The translations under genes and the position numbers were made by a program. A stretch of DNA of 64,000 bases from Saussurea involucrata (lineage: Eukaryota > Streptophyta > Magnoliopsida > Asterales > Asteraceae): the NCBI GenBank assembly GCA_033807775.1, contig CM066320.1, forward strand, positions 184,620,784 through 184,684,783. The letters run 5' to 3'. Positions within the stretch are counted from its first letter, which is position 1. Each line of letters opens with the position of its first letter. The notes under the pieces are model-generated. The model was given only the letters and a program-made list of their open reading frames with translations. It searched no databases and was not told the DNA's origin. Below, piece by piece: positions 1 to 9,327 of the stretch.

Positions 1-1359
1 AAATGGTTAATAACATAAATTGCAACGGGTTTGTAAAATTACTAAAAATACCTTCATTTTTAATGAAAATACAACTTACATATGAGAATCGAAAAATCAT
101 TATGTTCAACATTTTAAAAAATTGAAAATTGAAAAAAATGGAGGAGACAATCTAAGTATTAGAATGTGTTACATCATCTCTTTAGATCCATTTTTCATAG
201 ATATAGATATTTTCAAGATGCCCCATCATCTTTTAATGATTATTCTTTATATAGATATGGAGATAGATTTATTATACAAATTAGCCTATATATTGCTTAA
301 TCTATATATTTATATAATAAGATTGTATATGTAACTTGTAAAAAGTAAATGAAACGTTTATTCAATTAATGATATATTTTTATTTTCATATAACTCAAAA
401 CTTGGAGAAAATAATAATAATACTTCAAGCTCTTTCAAGATGTCACAATATCTTTTTATGATTCTCTTTTATATAGATATATAGATAAAAGTATTATGTA
501 AATAATAATAAATGATAAGTTATATTGTTGTAAGTTATTATAAGTATTTCATTTATGTATATTGATGGCAATAAGTAATTTTTTATGTGTAAATTAAAAG
601 TTATTACATTGACATGATTAGTGATCATCTTCATCTTATTTTTATTTATCCATTATTATCAATTTCTTATTGTATTCAATTGTTATATAAATAAAGATAT
701 ACACATTATTATATTTAAGTGCTTGTAAATAAAAAAGTTTGATTTTAATCATAGTTAAAATGATTAGTAAAATTTAAACTTAAAAAATATAGAAAATGAA
801 AAAAAAGAACTCTAAAATCTCAACAAAAGTCAAAAGAAATGTATACTCATATTAGTCTTCTCGAAATAAACCTGAAAAAATAAATATAATCATTAAAAAA
901 CATATTGAAGTTGGTTGTGGTTGTGTAATGGATTATAATATGTACATGCAAGATTCGATCATTGAACCATCGTTGCCATTAAAACTTTAAAATCGCTTCC
1001 ATAAACAAACCCTTGTTTCCATTTAAAAGAATTAAGTTAAGGAAAATATAGAAATAAAAGTAAGAATAAATCTAAAATCCCAACAAAAGTCAATAAGAAA
1101 TAGAACTCGGATTAGTATTCTCAAAGTAAACCTAGAATATAATTTTGTTGAAAAGTAACAGTTTATGAAATATAAGAAGAAAATAAAGTGATCGACGAAG
1201 AGGAATAAAAAGAGTTTACCTAAAAAAACGATCTTGTTGAAAAACAATGCATGGTTTGTGATATGAATAATACATCAAGTGATATGGAGAGGAAGATGAA
1301 GATATACAGTGATGAACAAATCATGATACAAAAGGTAAGGTTTTGAGTTTTCACATTTA
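1..1359. other. AT-rich intergenic DNA
   Basis: No gene is recognised; the longest open frames are about 70 codons and look random. The only structure seen is a diverged direct repeat of about 90 bp, at roughly 782-872 and 1046-1136. Both copies share the AACAAAAGTCAA core and an ending like TAAACCT, so they look like an old local duplication. Confidence 0.6.
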
Positions 1360-1464
1360 AGAATTGTAATAACCGAGACCAATTTTAGAAAGGGTTTTAA
1401 GGTCTTGTGTCATGTCTTAATAAAGGTGGAAGTTGAGGGGCTAATTGGTAAGTTAAGCATAGGG

Positions 1465-1472
1465 TATAAAAA
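1465..1472 (+). promoter_or_regulatory. TATA box of outer LTR
   Basis: TATAAAAA lies 100 bp into the LTR in the context AGGGTATAAAAACC, and the same motif is kept at 14778-14785 in the 3' LTR. It probably sets the start of the genomic RNA near 1495-1505. Confidence 0.6.
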
Positions 1473-1674
1473 CCAAATGATTGGCACAAAACCCTAGTTT
1501 TGTCAATCATTTGGTGGTGTGCGGCTGGAATAGAAAGGAGGAGAGAAAGAAAGAAGAAGGAAGAAAGGGAGAAAGAAAGAAGAAGGAAGAACGAGAGATA
1601 GAACAAGAAAGGCGAAAGAAATTTCTAGTTAATTGGGAGAAGGAGGAAGGTTTTCATCACCCTCAATCAACCAG

Positions 1675-2224
1675 GTAATCCTTTCTATTCATCTCTAATC
1701 TGTGAGTTGTTGCTAAGCTAGGTATGTGGGGATTTTTGTTTAAAAGTGGAGTTGAGACCTAATGGTAGAAATTAAATGTCTTAAATGTGTTTTGGCAGCT
1801 GTGAGTTCAGTACTATTTGAGCTTAGTAATCTGATTATTGTTGTTAATCTTAGATTCGTGGATTATGGGTTTATATGCGGTTTTTGATTCCAAATAGGGT
1901 CTGAGTAGGCGTCCGGAAAGCCTGTGGGCGTCCGGACACGTTGTCCAATATGAATGTTTCCGGATGAGGAAACTGTCCGGATAAGAAGACTATCCGGGTG
2001 AGAATTTGTCCGGTAAGTAGTTGTCCGAAAAGTAAGTGGTTGTCCGGAAAGTAGTGTTGTCCGGAATGTAAGAGTTGTCCGGTAAGTGTCGTGTCCGGAA
2101 AGTAGTGTTGTCCGGAATGTAGTGTTGTCCGGAAAGTGTAGTGTCCGGAAAGTAGTGTTATCCGGAATGTGGTGTTGTCCGGAAAGTGTTGGGTGATCAG
2201 CTTATGTTTTGTACATTCATTCAG
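1675..2224 (+). other. Predicted LTR leader intron 1 (outer element)
   Basis: CCAG/GTAATCC at 1674/1675 fits a 5' splice site and ATTCATTCAG/GTAG at 2224/2225 fits a 3' splice site. The interval spans the GTCCGGA array. Equivalent sites occur at matching places in two other LTR families in this window (7793-8397 and 33812-34391). Splicing is inferred from consensus and conservation only. Confidence 0.45.
1905..2190 (+). repeat. GTCCGGA palindrome array in outer LTR
   Basis: About fifteen imperfect copies of a 16-20 bp unit are centred on the palindrome TCCGGA or a one-base variant, alternating 'GTGTTGTCCGGAATGTA' and 'GTGTCCGGAAAGTA'-type units. The array is CpG-rich against an AT-rich background. 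Only the first units survive in the 3' LTR (15229-15350). Confidence 0.85.
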
Positions 2225-2277
2225 GTAGTTTGATCGTAAGCCGGAAGTAAAGTAAGAAAAGACCTTATAAGCATCAG

Positions 2278-2727
2278 GTGAGTTTTCTAAACTAAAATGC
2301 GTGAATCTTGATGTGTTTTTCTAAAGCGAGTACATGATGAGAAATGCCATGTTTATTTCTTATGCCTTAATTGCATGAAAGTGATTTAAAGTTTATATGA
2401 GATGTATGCATACATGTGTGAGATGTAAATTGGCTAAGTCGGGAGGTGTGGCCCGCCAGCTCGTGCCGAGAGGTGTGACCCGTTTATGCCATGGGAAGTG
2501 TGACCTTGTAAGGCAGCATGAGACTGACTCGTTGTCACCCTAGGGTGACTTCAGGGTGCCAATTTACGGGGGCAGACCTTATCCGTGAATGATTTTTGTA
2601 TGAACCAATATGTGGAAGTTTTATACTGAAACTTATAAACTGTTTTAAATGTTTTGGAGAACTGTTAGGAGGGACTCACTAGACCTCATGGTCTAACCCT
2701 CGCATTTTCAAATTAAAACCTTTTCAG
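2278..2727 (+). other. Predicted LTR leader intron 2 (outer element)
   Basis: ATCAG/GTGAGTT at 2277/2278 is a near-perfect plant 5' splice site, and CCTTTTCAG/G at 2727/2728 is a good 3' splice site. The 53-nt segment 2225-2277 between the two predicted introns would be a middle exon. A hairpin and a CTAAC branch-point-like motif lie 32 nt before the acceptor. No transcript evidence is available. Confidence 0.5.
2680..2695 (+). promoter_or_regulatory. Conserved LTR hairpin at predicted branch site
   Basis: TAGACC-TCAT-GGTCTA forms a perfect 6-bp stem with a 4-nt loop. The 3' arm runs straight into GTCTAAC, which matches the plant branch-point consensus CTRAY. The end of the stem is 32 nt from the predicted acceptor AG. 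The same element recurs at 8784, 14384, 34917 and 46556. Confidence 0.6.
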
Positions 2728-2946
2728 GAAACATGTAATGAAAGGCTCTGACAAGTGAGCAGGGCGGTTAGCGAGGAAGCTCGATAGCATAGTGACACTA
2801 TTGTATAATTTAGACTTTATTCTCAGTTGTGTAGGTTGATTCCGCCAACCAGATTTTGATTTGATGTAAGAAATTTTGGGACCCGTTTTTGGGATATTTC
2901 TTGTTATAAGAATTGCATGCTTTATTTTAGACTGGGTCGTTACAAT

Positions 2947-2960
2947 TGGTATCAGAGCCA
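2947..2960 (+). other. Primer-binding site (initiator Met-tRNA), outer element
   Basis: TGGTATCAGAGCCA begins 2 bp after the LTR end and is complementary to the 3' end of plant initiator Met-tRNA. This confirms the LTR boundary and plus orientation. Confidence 0.9.
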
Positions 2961-5900
2961 TAGTTTAAGGGATTTAGGTGACCGGATGGGCCTAGAATTA
3001 AACTTTGGGGAATAGAAATCACAACTGAGAATCAGGATTGTGTTAGGAGGACACTAATTAGAAATGGGACTAATAGGGTACCGAGGACGGTCATGTAAGG
3101 TAAGCTTGGGATTACACCTGGCCAGTGTAATTGTGAACTTACAGTTACATGTATGTGCTTAAATTGCCTTATTATTCCGTTGATGTAGTATTAAATGGGT
3201 TTTATTGTCGTATTCCAGTAATTTAGAATGTCAGCAAGATCCCTAAAGGATAAATTGAGACCCTTGTTTGGGGAAGTATCATGAGAGATCGTTTATGATG
3301 TGATGTATGTACACATCGTCGAGAAGAAATGTTGTATAGAATGTTATGAGTCGTCTAGAGGTAGATCTTCGTGGATTCGAAGAGGTTGAATGATTGATTT
3401 TTGAGTAAGACTCCTGTTTCTAGAGAGTCTTGATTCTAGAAATCGGGGGATAGATCAGTTCGGATGGTAAGGAAGGACAGTGTCGAGATCTTGGAAGTGT
3501 CGATTCAAGAGCGAGCAGAGAATTAGAGCCCTGACTCTTTAGTCGAGTTGTTCAGTGGCAGGACCATTGAAGAGAGATTATGTAGAGGACTGAAAGCGTG
3601 TTGAGGTAGAATGTGAGATAATTGATTGAGACGAAAATAGTATGAAATGGTTGAGTAAGTGGACCGTTGAATGTATGTATAGCAAGTTGTTGCAAGGCCG
3701 AGAGGGCGACCTCTGGTCGAAAGTAGAGTGTCAATGATAAGTTGCGTGAGTAAAGCGATTGACCTTGTTTGAGTGAGTAGCATTCAATTGCAAGTAGAGT
3801 CTCATGCATTGACTTCGTATATGTGTACATGAGATTTTTCATAAGTAAAGTAAATGTGTAAATATCAAATTTGACCGGATATGAGTCGGCGTGTGCAAGC
3901 GCATGTTTAAAGAAGAATACAAATCCATTTACATCGTACAATGAAGTCTTGAGGTTTACGATTTGCAAAATATTTCACTCTTTTCATGATAAGTCAAGAA
4001 AACGTTTGAATGCAAACTTTTATAACCAAAATGAGTATTGACATGTTGAAGTTATATAATTGAGTGTGAGAACCGACTGGTTTACTTCGTGTCGGTAATT
4101 CCTTTCAGAATTTTGTTGTATGAAAAGATTTTCATCCAAATATATTTCTGTCGTAACAACATATTTTTTGGTCGAGTAAGATTAAGTTTTACGGAAAGTT
4201 GCATGCAAACGATTCTCGAGATCGTTGTGCAGGGCATTGGAGTTATGAGAATGTTGGGGTCGTGTGTACCCAAGTTGTTTCTAAGTATTGTTCTTTAAAA
4301 ATGATAAAAAGTGTGAAATAATTCATTTATCGTGTTGTCAGGCATGAAGGCTATGAACTCACTAGGTCGTAGAGTAGTACCTTTTTAAGCTAAGGAGAAA
4401 CTCCTAGAGTGGAGAGGTGTTGGACAAATCAGGGGAGAATGTTTGTAGTTTTGGTATTTGTGTTCAAGAGGAGAGGTGAGCAGTGGAAGAGTCGGAAGTG
4501 GACTTTAGTGTCGGTTGTATGAGGGTCTGTACCCTTGTGCGGTGATCGGAAATTCAATTGTCGGGGGACGGTTGTGTTCTGGAGAAGGACTAGAAGTCAT
4601 CAAGGTGTTGGTATTAGCAACTCGTTATGAGTAGTGTGGTAAAATAGGAATGAAACATCCTCGACGTCGAATAAGAGTTTTATAGTGATCTTGTAATATT
4701 GACGTTTCACGAGGGAGTTTGAAATGAGGACGGCAGGATGTGAATTTGATTATGATATGTTGGAAGGATTAGGTTCAGTAAGGGACCCTTGTTGAAGAAT
4801 AGGTTAAGGAAGTATCAACAGGTCAACTATTGACGTTAAAGTCGGCAGTTGTGTAAGGTGTATGAGGCAGAAGACTTGAGTCAGAAGGTTGAAAGTTGAA
4901 GGACCACTGTGTAGGGGTGTTAAGATAGTGAAAGACTGCTATTTTAGATAAGCGTTTTACTTACGAGGCAGATGGTTCGTAAAGGATGAAGTGTTTAGCA
5001 CGAACGAAGTGAGTGTATAGATAATGTCGATCGGTGAGGAATTGTGTCCTGTCTATGTAAGGGTTTGGAATCGCAAGGAGCTAGCAAGAAACGAGTATGT
5101 TAGAGTTAATCAGAAACTCGTGAGTTATGGTTCAACTAGAGTTGGGGAGAGACAAAGTAGCGAGATTGGCTCGGTTATTTATGCGGGAGAGCATGAAGGT
5201 AAGTTTGAGCTGTGTACGAATGACCTTGAGAGACCTGGTCTTCAGTAAGATGTTATGGGTAGAAAATGTGCGGATGAGTAGTGGCATCAATTGCCAAGAT
5301 GAATGTGCCAGCCAGTGTGTGATGTGATGTTAGAAAGAGAAAGCATCAGATGGAAGTATTTTCGGAGTTTCGGACGAAGTGTACGGTTTGTTAATCAAGT
5401 CGTTGGAGCACGTGGTTTGCAAGTTGGCGTTGTGACACGTCCAGTATCGGAGTAGAATGTCGGAGCGGTAGCGAATGGTTACCCAAATGAGAAATCCAGT
5501 GTCTTTGGTTGTGGGAGTCACTAATTAAGTATATTTTGGAATCACTGGAAGATTAAAGAAGATGTGGTTGAGCGAGTCTAAAGGTGGTGTAGTGGATGCT
5601 AAATCTTTAAGGAATGTGAATTGTTTCCTTTTGGTGCGAAAGGATTAGTTCGAGAATGTAACGATTAGAAATCAAGGAGCGTGTAGTGACTTCGATCACC
5701 GGTGTCATTTCGAGATAACTAGTTTGGATGCCTCATGTTATAATTTTTGGTTATGTGTAATAACGAGAAAGTGTTATCAGCATGTGGAATGATCGGAAGA
5801 GAGGGGAAAGTAACGTTTGGTGGGCGGTGCTCCACGTTAACATGGGGAGGCGAAGATAGTATGTCGGGACAAGTGAGTAGGATGGGGCAAGTAAGCTTGA

Positions 5901-7107
5901 CAGTAACACCGAAAAGGTGGAGTAGTGCGTGTAGATTGTCATCAGTAAGTGTGCGAACTCCTGGAAAGAGTATAGAGGAAGGGGATTGTGCATGTCTTTG
6001 TGCGGGAAAGAAGTGGAAAAGGGAAGTCGAATGAGTTGAGTTGGTGTTGTTGTGAGAAACGTTCAAACGAACTGATCGTTCAGTGTAAGCTATTGAGAAC
6101 AGTAGGGTGTGATCATGGTTACTCCTCGTAGTTGAGTGGAGGTAACCGAAGTTATGTTATATGACTGGACGCTTGTGGCAAGCAGTGAGAAAGTGATGAG
6201 CCTTCAGGATAAGTTCAATTCGGATACGTAAGCGCTTCAATGAGAAATTATGGAGGTTTCCTACTATTAGTCACGTTAGGTGTGAAATGATGAAGTGGTG
6301 AGAACGTACGAACTAGTTGTCGAGCTGTAGCTGAAGTGATTCAGGAAGGGAATATGATCTGCATAGACGTATGTCGGTTGGAAGAAGTGATCTAGAATTA
6401 CATGTAACCCGAGGAGAGAACTCTTAGTTGCGAGTTCGTCGGGATGTACATGGGTGGCCTTGTGCCAAGTGGTCAAGTGAGTGATTGTTCCTGTTTTTAG
6501 ATTCTCGTTGTAGTAGCGAGGAATTTCCGCCATGTTCCCTCTTTTAAGGAAGTAAAGGGGGTAAGAGAGACCGTAAGTAGACGTGTTATAAAACCGTGAG
6601 TCCCGACGTGGGGACGGAAGCGAGCAAACGGAGGCGCGGTTGGCCTTGGATTTTCTAGTGGTATTTGAGCGAGTATAGTATTCAGAGAGGTTGCAAGTAA
6701 ATAGTACAAGATGGCACGAGACAGCAAAGTGGTGACTCGCCGAGGCGGTTCCAATGTATGGTGTACGTATATGTTTTCCATCAGAACGGTTTGGGGTAAC
6801 CGAGTAGAACTGAGCTGGTTGTATTGAGGAACATAAGGCTTTTGAGTCTTGAAGTTTGAGAGAAAGGTAAGGTGGGCTAAGTCTGTAGATCCGTCGAAGT
6901 TTTGAAAGTTGAATAGATGGTGCGCGATCTTGAGGTACTCGATGAGATTTTTGAGAAGAAATGCACAGTGTGATGCACGTCTCTTTTGTGGAGAGCCGAT
7001 GTGGGAAGTGAGATGATGGCGACCTTGCAAGAGATGCAGACGATAAGAAGTTGACTTTTGTTATTAGTGAGCGAGATAGAGCAGCAGCATACAAGTAAGA
7101 CTGGTCA
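2961..7107 (+). other. Non-coding or decayed interior of the outer element
   Basis: About 4.1 kb, G-rich on the plus strand and full of stops in all plus frames. No zinc knuckle, protease DSG or reverse-transcriptase motif could be found. A possible gag start lies near 3230 but runs only about 18 codons. Near 6940-7010 there are faint hints of integrase (a K-C-T-x-L-L-W-R-A-D-V-G pattern), too weak to annotate. The length is about right for a gypsy gag-pol, so this is probably an old polyprotein region decayed beyond recognition, carried inside a still-mobile LTR frame. Confidence 0.6.
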
Positions 7108-7410
7108 GGGGAATTAAAGAGTGTTCATCCGACATTTCATGTCTCGGACTTAATGAAGTGTTTGTCAGATGCCGAGGGGGCTGTTCCTTTGGGGGACATC
7201 AGTATAGATGAGAGGTTGACTAACATAGGAGAACCGATCGAAATCGTGAGCAGTAAGGTTCGCGAAACGAGGAACAAAGAAGTCCGGTTAGTGAAAGTTC
7301 AGTGGAGGTAACATAAGGGACGAGAGGCTACTGGGGAAGTGGAGGCGAATATGAAGTCCAAGTACCCTCATCTTTTCGAGAATGGAATTCCGGGGACGGA
7401 ATTCTTTTGA
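7108..7410 (+). pseudogene. Relic of gypsy integrase C-terminus with chromodomain-like tail
   Basis: From 7123 one frame reads VHPTFHVSDLMKCL, the GPY/F-module end typical of plant gypsy integrases. It continues through an R-N-K-E-V-R-L-V-K-V-Q-W core to KYPHLF and ends at a TGA (7408-7410). In the chromodomain-like part the frame is broken by a TAA after VQWR (about 7308-7310), and the usual ATWE motif reads ATGE. The inner element keeps the intact equivalent at 12840-12976, which makes the comparison direct. The relic lies just upstream of the polypurine tract, as expected for the 3' end of pol. Nothing upstream in frame extends it convincingly. Confidence 0.8.
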
Positions 7411-7414
7411 GGGG
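7400..7414 (+). other. Polypurine tract of outer element, split by insertion
   Basis: The outer element's tract (ATTCTTTTGAGGGG then AGAGTGT) is interrupted after GAGGGG. The first half is here; the remainder is at 14666-14677, just before the outer 3' LTR. The duplicated 5 bp AGGGG (7410-7414 and 14666-14670) is the target duplication of the inner element. Confidence 0.85.
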
Positions 7415-7792
7415 TGTAATAACCAGGTATTTTATTTAAATTAATTATGGAAATTTTATAAGTTTATATGGGTATTTTAAGGAGTTAGAAGTTAAAGGGT
7501 AAGTTATAATTTTATTATGGAAGTTTAGGGGTATATCTTGTTAAATGGAACAAGTTTAAGGTTCATTTGGAAAATTGATGACACCTCCTGGTAGCCAACA
7601 ACCGACTTTCATTCTATATTAGGATGAGGTGTCCTCTTGTTACCCTTTTTAGCAAAAGTGAAGTGTGTGTGCATATGTGGTGTTTTCGGTTTTAGAGAGA
7701 GAGTGAGAGAGGTCGAAGGAAGCTAAGGAAGAGGAAGAAGTACCTATTTTATTGCAGCTGAGTTTAAGATTCAATTCATCTGAAACAACAAG

Positions 7793-8397
7793 GTATTAAT
7801 CCATTCAAGTCTTTACTTTTATGTACAATAGGTTTTACATGAACTTTAGAAGTGGGTTATGTTATTTTTAGAAGGTATATGAATTTTGGGTTTGGAATAG
7901 TGTTCTAATGGTAGTATAAATCATATCTGCAAAGTTATATAATCATACATAGTATAAAACTGCAAAAATCTGGGTTTTAGGATGAAACAGTAGACTGAGA
8001 CATTCATCGAAGTCGCAGTAGGTTAATATTCATCGAAGTCGCAATGGACGACTGCGACATTCATCGGAGTCGCAATGGTTGGTTGCGACTTGGGTATGAA
8101 GTCGCAGTGGTGGATTGCGACTTGGCTTGAAATCGCAGTAGTAGATTGCGACTCCAAGGTGGAATCGCAATAGTGGGTTGCGACTCCAAGGTGGAATCGC
8201 AATAGTGGGTTGCGACTCCAAGGTGGAATCGCAATAAGGGGTTGCGACTTCGGGGTGAAATCGCAATAAGGGGATTGCGACTTCAGGGTGGAATCGCAAT
8301 AGGAGATTGCGATTTGGTACTGTTCATTGCGATTTCAGTTGGGAATTTTGTAAGTTTAAGTATTAAAGGAAATATTTGGTATTTTATCTGATTTCAG
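7793..8397 (+). other. Predicted LTR leader intron 1 (inner element)
   Basis: The donor is CAAG/GTATTAATCC and the acceptor ATCTGATTTCAG/A. The interval encloses the TCGCAA-TTGCGA array, as intron 1 of the outer element encloses its own array. The copy in the 3' LTR is 13393-13997. Confidence 0.4.
7995..8335 (+). repeat. TCGCAA...TTGCGA mini-hairpin array in inner LTR
   Basis: About ten units of roughly 30-35 bp, each with a TCGCAA/TCGCAG arm and a TTGCGA/CTGCGA arm around a 6-9 nt loop. Three consecutive central units (8150-8230) are almost identical. The array is unusually rich in CpG. An open minus-strand frame across it is a by-product of the repeat. The same array is at 13595-13935. Confidence 0.85.
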
Positions 8398-8459
8398 ATT
8401 CTGTAAGGGATCGACACACGTGAATTATCTTGGAAGAGTTTTTGTGATAAACACACGAG

Positions 8460-8832
8460 GTGAGTTTTTATTTGAAATGTTTTCAAATGGAATACATATA
8501 TGTGAGTAAATGTAATATGGTGCATATAATGTTTATATGAATATTGCATTGTATGAGTACTAGTTGGCCGGGCTTAAGACCGATGAAAGTTGGCTGTACA
8601 AAGGGACAGTGGTGTTGGCTGTATTTAGTACAGCGGAGTAAATTAATTAATTGGCTTGCTACCAATTAATATGGCCAAGGAAAAGAAAGGAGAAAGAGAT
8701 GGAAAGATTACATGAGTCATAATTGGTATTCTTACGTGAATTATGTGCAAATGTTTTCTTTTACTAACGGGGATTTTTCTCACTAGACCTCAAGGTCTAA
8801 CCCTCATTTTTGTTTTAAAATATGTATTCCAG
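8460..8832 (+). other. Predicted LTR leader intron 2 (inner element)
   Basis: The donor is ACGAG/GTGAGTT (8459/8460) and the acceptor TATTCCAG/GTC (8832/8833). The middle exon would be 8398-8459 (62 nt). The hairpin TAGACC-TCAA-GGTCTA followed by AAC ends 33 nt before the acceptor. The 3' LTR equivalent is 14060-14432. Confidence 0.5.
8784..8799 (+). promoter_or_regulatory. Conserved LTR hairpin (inner element)
   Basis: TAGACC-TCAA-GGTCTA has a 6-bp stem and a different loop from the outer element, and is embedded in CTCAC...ACCCTC. A second copy lies at 14384-14399 in the 3' LTR. Confidence 0.6.
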
Positions 8833-9067
8833 GTCATGGAGCAAACAAGAGACAATGATAGGAATTATCATGTTAGCTTTTGTGGATGTTGAATGATTAT
8901 GAAGATTCCAGTTATAATTAGTAGATGTTATGTATTTTACTTTATTTGAAAAAGTTTGTACTGAAAGACTTAATTGTAGAATTTAAGGGACCATATTTGG
9001 ATTATGATATGTTATTTTGTGGTGAATTATATGGAACTTGTATGTTGGGATTAAGGGATGTTACAAA

Positions 9068-9080
9068 TGGTATCAGCGCC
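9068..9080 (+). other. Primer-binding site, inner element
   Basis: TGGTATCAGCGCC lies 2 bp after the LTR. It matches the initiator Met-tRNA complement except for C instead of A at the tenth base. Confidence 0.85.
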
Positions 9081-9327
9081 TTAGTTTAAGAGATTTAGGT
9101 ATTAGTATTTGTACCTAGACTTAAACTGCATGCGAAGTAGGATGTCCTTGTTATTTTAGAACCTTGGGATGATAAATATAAAAAGGTAGAATGAACATCA
9201 TGCAAGGTAATTTCAGATTACACCTGGCCAGTGTAATTATGATCTTACAGGTACATGTTTGAACCAGAATACTTTATTATATGGGGTATGTGCTTATGTG
9301 TATATTAACCTTGTTTGAATCAACAGA

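Larger units (their letters stand above)
1365..2944 (+). repeat. 5' LTR of the outer gypsy element (1580 bp)
   Basis: It starts TGTAATAACC and ends CGTTACA, directly after the AGAAT duplication and 2 bp before the primer-binding site. It contains a TATA box, a purine-rich leader segment (about 1525-1625), an array of GTCCGGA motifs and two predicted introns. The matching 3' LTR lacks about 680 bp corresponding to roughly 2046-2727. Confidence 0.92.
7415..9065 (+). repeat. 5' LTR of inner gypsy element (1651 bp)
   Basis: It starts TGTAATAACCAGG and ends GGGATGTTACA. Differences from the 3' copy (offset 5600) were seen near 7464, 7958, 8009, 8405, 8586 and 8972. A weak TATA-like CTATATTA lies at 7614. 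It contains the TCGCAA/TTGCGA array, two predicted introns and the conserved hairpin at 8784-8799. Confidence 0.95.

Noticed and set aside
2947..2960. tRNA-like sequence
   Set aside because: Only the short complement of the initiator Met-tRNA 3' end is present; it is a primer-binding site, not a tRNA gene.
6276..7094. 272-residue minus-strand frame in the outer element
   Set aside because: No recognisable domain, wrong strand for the element, low-complexity composition; it arises from the G-rich plus strand lacking minus-strand stops.
8030..8299. 89-residue minus-strand frame with repeated 'F-H-P-E-V-A' units, also at 13630-13899
   Set aside because: It lies on the TCGCAA/TTGCGA array in both LTRs; the repeat period is a multiple of three, so the frame stays open without coding.
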